From an uncultured Rhodospirillales bacterium (lineage in GTDB: Bacteria > Pseudomonadota > Alphaproteobacteria > Reyranellales > Reyranellaceae), in NCBI GenBank assembly GCA_902825855.1, contig CADECW010000023.1:1-38949 (forward strand): a stretch of 38,949 nt of DNA. Reading direction: 5' to 3'. This document shows positions 34,938-38,949 of this stretch, piece by piece (position 1 is the first letter of the stretch; each line of letters begins with the position of its first letter). Under the pieces are notes generated by a model. That model was not told where the DNA came from and did no database searches. It was given only the letters and a program-made list of their open reading frames with translations. The position numbers and the translations under genes were made by a program.

Positions 34938-36253
34938 CGTCGATCAGACACACTCTCTGCGTCGCCGCCGCCTGCATCGCGATCGGCCTTCCCGCTCATG
35001 CCGCCGACCTCGGTTCGAGCAAAGCCGCCATCGAGCGCAGCCTCGACGCGCAGTACGCTTACATCGAGGCGCTCTACAAGGACATCCATGCCCATCCCGA
35101 GCTCGGCTTCCAGGAGACGCGCACGGCGGCCAAGCTAGCAGCCGAACTCAAGGCGCTGGGCTTCGAGGTCACCGAGGGCGTGGGCAAGACCGGCATCGTC
35201 GGCCTCTATCGCAACGGCCCCGGCCCCACGGTCATGGTGCGCACCGAGCTCGACGCCTTGCCGCTGGCCGAGAACACCGGCCTGCCTTACGCCAGCAAGA
35301 TGAAGCAGGTGCTGCGCGGCGCCGAGACACCGGTGATGCATGCCTGCGGCCACGACATCCACATGGCCGCCTGGGTCGCCGTGGCCAAGGTCCTGCTCGA
35401 CCTCAAGGACCAGTGGAGCGGCACGCTGATGTTCGTCGGCCAGCCGGCCGAGGAAGGCGGCGGCGGCGCCAGGGCAATGGTGAACGACGGCCTGTTCACG
35501 CGCTTTCCCAAGCCCGACTACGGCTTCGCGCTGCATGTCGGACCGGGCCCCTACGGCTACGTCGCCTACAAGCCCGGCGTCATCAACTCGACCTCGGACG
35601 GTTTCTCGATCACCTTCAACGGCAAAGGCGGCCACGGCTCACGGCCCCACACCACCATCGATCCGGTGATGATGGCCGGCCGTTTCATCGTCGACGTGCA
35701 GAGCGTGATCAGCCGCGAGAAGGACGCGGCGCGCTTCGGCGTCGTCACCGTGGGCTCGGTGAACGCGGGCAACGCCGGCAATGTCATTCCCGATTCGGCG
35801 ACCTTGCGCGGCACCATCCGCTCCTACGACGAGCAGACCCGCAAAAAGATGATCGACGGCGTCCAGCGCACCGCCAAGGCGGTCGCACTGATGTCGGCGG
35901 CTCCCGAACCCGAGATCAGGATCACGGCCGGCGCCAGGGCGGTCGTCAACGACGATGCGCTGACCGCGCGCAGCGGCGGCGTGCTGAAGGCGGCGTTCGG
36001 CGACAAGGCGCGCCTGTTGCCGGAGCCCGGCTCGGCCAGCGAGGACTATTCGGAATTCGTGATTGCGGGTGTTCCATCCTTTTATTTCGGCATAGGCGGT
36101 GTCGATCCCAAGGCGCTCGCCGACGCCCAGGCGAACAACGTCGCTGTGCCAGGAAACCATTCGCCCGAGTTCGCGCCGGTGCCCGAGCCCACCATCCGCA
36201 CGGGCGTGCAGGCCATGAGCCTCGTTGTGCTCGACGTGCTGCAGAAGAAATAG
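34934..36253 (+). CDS. Exported M20-family amidohydrolase
   Basis: A 439-residue hydrolase of the M20D type (hippurate, N-acyl amino acid and IAA-amino acid hydrolases). A signal peptide (cleavage near AHA-AD at residue 23) is followed by the metal ligands HACGHDIH (136-143), the catalytic glutamates in QPAEEGGGG (about 173), and the dimerisation-domain motif GHGSRPHTTIDP. Export to the periplasm suggests scavenging of N-acylated or conjugated amino acids. It is coupled to the amidase and followed by another exported hydrolase after 15 bases. Confidence 0.91.
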   Translation: MTSIRHTLCVAAACIAIGLPAHAADLGSSKAAIERSLDAQYAYIEALYKDIHAHPELGFQETRTAAKLAAELKALGFEVTEGVGKTGIVGLYRNGPGPTVMVRTELDALPLAENTGLPYASKMKQVLRGAETPVMHACGHDIHMAAWVAVAKVLLDLKDQWSGTLMFVGQPAEEGGGGARAMVNDGLFTRFPKPDYGFALHVGPGPYGYVAYKPGVINSTSDGFSITFNGKGGHGSRPHTTIDPVMMAGRFIVDVQSVISREKDAARFGVVTVGSVNAGNAGNVIPDSATLRGTIRSYDEQTRKKMIDGVQRTAKAVALMSAAPEPEIRITAGARAVVNDDALTARSGGVLKAAFGDKARLLPEPGSASEDYSEFVIAGVPSFYFGIGGVDPKALADAQANNVAVPGNHSPEFAPVPEPTIRTGVQAMSLVVLDVLQKK

Positions 36254-36268
36254 CTGGAGGAACCGACG

Positions 36269-37198
36269 ATGACCGGGAAGACTTTGGAGCGGCGCGACGT
36301 TCTCAAGGCGACGGCCGCGGCCGCCACGATCGGCGTCCCCACCGCCGCGCACGCGGCCTACGATCCGGCCGCGAAGTTCGAGCTCGCCGTCAGCGAAGTC
36401 GAGCTTCGCCGCAACGCCGCCGGCCGCATGCTGATGGCGCGGATCTATCAGCCGAAGGGTCCGGGCCCGTTCCCGACCGTCCTCGACCTGCATGGCGGCG
36501 CGTGGAACAGGAAGGACCGCTTCGCCGAGGAGCCGATGGACCGGGCGCTGGCGGCGAGCGGCCTGCTGGTGGTCGCGGTCGACCTGACCATCGCGCCCGA
36601 GGCGCCCTATCCGGCCTGCGTGCAGGACGCGAACTGGTCGGTGCGCTGGCTGAAGGCAAATGCCGGCAGATGGAACGGCGACGGCGCGAAGCTCGGCGTC
36701 TACGGCTCGTCGAGCGGCGGCCATGTCGCCGAGCTCCTGGCGCTCAGGCCGCACGATGAGCGCTACGGCTCGCTTCCTTTGGCCAGCGGGCCGCAAGTCG
36801 ACGCCGGCGTCGCGTGGGTGGCGATGCGTTCGCCCGTCAGCAACACCTTCGCGCGCTACCAGAACGCCGAGCGGCGCAAGAACGAGGGCATGATCAAGAA
36901 CAACAAGGCGTTCTTCGTGCCGTGGGACACGATCCACGAGAGCAATCCGCAGGAAATCCTCGAGCGCAAGGAGAAGGTCAGCTTGCCGCCGCTTCTCATC
37001 ATGCAAGGTGCGCTCGACGACAACGTGCTGCCGGAGATGCAGCAGAAATTTGCCGAGACCTACCGGGCAGCCGGCGGCGCCTGCGACTACCGCCTGTTCG
37101 AGAATTCCGTGCATGAATGGGTCGCCGAACCCGGGCCGCAGACCGACAAGGCGCGCGATGTGGCGAAGGACTTCATCGCCCGTCAGCTCAAGGGGTGA
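36269..37198 (+). CDS. Exported alpha/beta hydrolase (esterase/lipase family)
   Basis: A 309-residue hydrolase of the HSL/BD-FAE-like alpha/beta type. The N-terminus has a twin-arginine-like signal (ERRDVLKATAAAATIG, cleavage near AHA-AY), so it may be exported folded. The oxyanion hole HGG is at 75-77, the nucleophile elbow is GSSSGG (S148), the acid is in GALDDNVLP and the base in SVHEW. GGAGGA lies upstream of the ATG. It closes the amidase-amidohydrolase-hydrolase cassette; substrate unknown. Confidence 0.86.
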   Translation: MTGKTLERRDVLKATAAAATIGVPTAAHAAYDPAAKFELAVSEVELRRNAAGRMLMARIYQPKGPGPFPTVLDLHGGAWNRKDRFAEEPMDRALAASGLLVVAVDLTIAPEAPYPACVQDANWSVRWLKANAGRWNGDGAKLGVYGSSSGGHVAELLALRPHDERYGSLPLASGPQVDAGVAWVAMRSPVSNTFARYQNAERRKNEGMIKNNKAFFVPWDTIHESNPQEILERKEKVSLPPLLIMQGALDDNVLPEMQQKFAETYRAAGGACDYRLFENSVHEWVAEPGPQTDKARDVAKDFIARQLKG

Positions 37199-37232
37199 GC
37201 CTCCGGTAGCGCGGCAGCATCGCCATCGACAT

Positions 37233-37284
37233 AAAAAAGCCCTCGGGCAAAGCGATCCAATCGATGACCTTGCTCGGGCCCTCT
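37233..37284 (-). terminator. Terminator-like element on the minus strand
   Basis: Read on the minus strand, the sequence ends in GCCCGAGGGC followed by six Ts (37238-37233). A GGGCCCGAGC segment about 30 nt earlier can pair in part. The element lies between two plus-strand genes, so the orientation is unexpected. The stem is imperfect and the call is weak. Confidence 0.25.
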
Positions 37285-37349
37285 GTCATGCGCGGGTCTT
37301 GGCGTGTTCACACGCGGCTATTCTCCGCGTTTCGCGAACGGGGTGAGTG

Positions 37350-38348
37350 ATGAGCGTTGGGTTGATGGCCCTTTTCGACGATGTCGCGACCCTGGCCAAG
37401 GCGGCGGCCGCCTCGATCGACGACGTCGCCGGCCAGGCCGCCAAGGCTGGCAGCAAGGCCGCAGGCGTCGTCATCGACGACGCCGCAGTTACCCCGCGCT
37501 ATCTCACCGACTTCAGCCCGGCGCGCGAGTTGCCGGTCGTCGGCCGCATTGCGCTCGGCTCGCTCAAGAACAAGCTCTTTTTCCTTCTGCCGGCGGCCCT
37601 CGTGTTGAGCCTGCTGTTGCCCCAGGCGATCACGCCCCTCCTCATGCTGGGCGGCGCCTATCTCTGCTACGAAGGCGTGGAGAAGGTATACGAAGCGCTC
37701 TTTCCGCACGATGCGCACGCCCATGAAGCCAGGCTGGAGACGCTGGCGATCGACGCGAAAACCTTCGAAGAGCAGAAGATCGCGAGCGCCATCAAGACCG
37801 ATTTCATCCTGTCGGCCGAGATCATGGCCATTACCCTCGCCGCCGTCCCTTCCGACAACGTCTTCAGCCAGGCGATCATCCTCGCGGTCGTCGCCATCGG
37901 CATAACGGTGGCGGTCTATGGCGTCGTTGCCCTCATCGTCAAAGCTGACGACGTCGGCCTCGCGCTCGCACGCCTGTCGCCGGCATCGCTTGCGGCCGCC
38001 CCGTTGCGCGTGACCGGCCGTGCGCTCGTCCGGGGCATGCCCTATCTGCTGAGCGCCCTTGGTACCATCGGCACCGCGGCGATGATCTGGGTCGGCGGCG
38101 GCATCATACTGCACGGCCTCGAGTCGTACGGCCTGGGCTGGCCGAGCCACGCGCTGCATGACGCCGGCGTCGCCGTCGCGCACGCCGCGCCCTTTGCCGG
38201 CGCGTTTCTGGGATGGCTGGTGGAAGCCGCAGGCGCCGGCGCTGCCGGGTTCGTCGTTGGCCTGGCCGCCATCCCACTTGCCAGCCACGTCCTGTCGCCG
38301 CTCTGGCGACGCGCAAAATCACTGTTCCCACGGAAACGAGCCGCCTGA
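37350..38348 (+). CDS. DUF808/YedI family inner-membrane protein
   Basis: A 332-residue membrane protein with several hydrophobic helices. The N-terminus LMALFDDVATLAKAAAASIDDVAGQAAKAGSKAAGVVIDDAAVTPRY and the KNKLFFLLPAALVLS and LLMLGGAYLCYEGVEKV segments match the YedI/DUF808 family, whose function is unknown. A GTG directly before the ATG is equally possible as start; GGGGTGAG lies upstream. Alone on its strand with about 150 bp before it. Confidence 0.88.
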   Translation: MSVGLMALFDDVATLAKAAAASIDDVAGQAAKAGSKAAGVVIDDAAVTPRYLTDFSPARELPVVGRIALGSLKNKLFFLLPAALVLSLLLPQAITPLLMLGGAYLCYEGVEKVYEALFPHDAHAHEARLETLAIDAKTFEEQKIASAIKTDFILSAEIMAITLAAVPSDNVFSQAIILAVVAIGITVAVYGVVALIVKADDVGLALARLSPASLAAAPLRVTGRALVRGMPYLLSALGTIGTAAMIWVGGGIILHGLESYGLGWPSHALHDAGVAVAHAAPFAGAFLGWLVEAAGAGAAGFVVGLAAIPLASHVLSPLWRRAKSLFPRKRAA

Positions 38349-38436
38349 AACGACCGCAGGCTGGTGGCGCGGTATACTGTCCAAAGGGATGAATCGACGG
38401 CCTTGATCGCGACCCATTTTGCGCGCACCGGAGCTT

Positions 38437-38949
38437 ATGGCAATGCGACTCACCATACGTGCGGCCGCGGCCGGGGCTGCAACTATGGCGGCCGCGTTCT
38501 GGTGCGGCTCACTGCATGCACAGACCCAGCAACAGGTGGCCGCCTGCGAAGGCAAGGGCAGTCCACCGCTCGACGCCGTAGTCGGCGGCTGCACGGCACT
38601 CATTCAGTCGGGCACCTATGCGGGGCGGGATCTTTCCACCGTCTTCATCATTCGCGCGACCGCCTATCAGCGCAAAGGCGAGCTCGACGGTGCCATCCAG
38701 GACTACGATCAGGCGATCAAGCTCGATCCCGGCAGCGCCATCGCCTACTACAATCGCGGCGTAGCCTATGGCGCCAAGAGAGACTGGGATCGCGCCGTCC
38801 TGAGCTACGACCAGGCGATCAGGCATAACCCGAACGACGCGGCTGCCTTCCGCAATAGGGGTGACGCTCGCCTGGAGAAGCGGCAGGTCGACCTCGCCAT
38901 CGAAGATTTCGACCAGGCAACGAGGCTCGATCCGAAGGATGCGACAGCC
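38437..38949 (+). CDS. Secreted TPR protein, truncated by the window edge
   Basis: The frame is open from an ATG at 38437 to the last base (171 codons, no stop). It encodes a signal peptide (cleavage near LHAQ) and, after two cysteines (AACEG and GGCTAL), three TPR units whose repeated pattern is (A/D)xxDYDQAIKLDP, at about residues 72-171. It resembles the SEL1/TPR secreted proteins that are common in alphaproteobacteria. No function can be given. An in-frame ATG two codons on is an alternative start. Confidence 0.83.
   Translation, partial: MAMRLTIRAAAAGAATMAAAFWCGSLHAQTQQQVAACEGKGSPPLDAVVGGCTALIQSGTYAGRDLSTVFIIRATAYQRKGELDGAIQDYDQAIKLDPGSAIAYYNRGVAYGAKRDWDRAVLSYDQAIRHNPNDAAAFRNRGDARLEKRQVDLAIEDFDQATRLDPKDATA

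Noticed and set aside
35639..37114. Long minus-strand frame opposite the M20 and alpha/beta hydrolase genes
   Set aside because: Shadow of two well-supported plus-strand genes with catalytic motifs.

Overview
The window is a GC-rich, densely packed bacterial chromosome segment. It looks alphaproteobacterial: rpsF-rpsR-rplI, dnaB-alr, radA-cvpA-purF, a DUF2794 gene, S6 and L9 with long charged tails, and ChvI-like response regulators all point that way. A Rhodospirillales-like or Reyranella-like organism is my guess; the sequence alone does not settle the genus. No rRNA, tRNA, CRISPR array, transposase or phage gene was found.

Layout. (1) 145-1484 is the ribosomal operon rpsF-rpsR-rplI, closed by a strong intrinsic terminator. 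(2) 1608-9672 is an accessory stretch: a ferric-iron-type ABC permease tail to tail with its binding protein and without an ATPase, a cyclopropane-fatty-acyl-phospholipid synthase, and three paralogous winged-helix response regulators with no histidine kinase beside them. Gene density is low between 5764 and 9672, where three large gaps lie. (3) 9673-19261 is a long plus-strand housekeeping run: dnaB, alr, mlaE, mlaF, a Pcm-like methyltransferase, radA, cvpA, purF and an SDR oxidoreductase, mostly touching or a few bases apart. (4) 19253-24497 is a minus-strand envelope/ribosome operon in the order yfgM-like, bamB, der, then a membrane-anchored TPR protein. (5) 24663-33458 holds small metabolic and repair genes: DUF2794, a homocysteine S-methyltransferase-like enzyme with a structured upstream region, an ArsC/YffB-like protein, an SRPBCC and a two-domain VOC protein, a secreted retropepsin-like protein with an alpha/beta hydrolase and a metallo-beta-lactamase-fold protein, msrB-msrA, a RibD/DHFR-like reductase, an isoprenylcysteine-methyltransferase-like membrane protein, and a small calcium-repeat secreted protein. 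(6) 33552-37198 is a three-gene hydrolytic cassette: amidase, exported M20 amidohydrolase, exported alpha/beta hydrolase. (7) 37350-38949 holds a YedI/DUF808 membrane protein and the start of a secreted TPR protein cut by the window edge.

The most unusual part is the trio of orphan ChvI-like regulators at 5949-8860. One has glutamate in place of the phospho-accepting aspartate, and the upstream regions of two share the spaced motif TGATC-N4-TGTGAC. Other points of interest are competing hairpins in the dnaB leader, the structured leader of the methyltransferase gene, and a 103-bp palindromic repeat.
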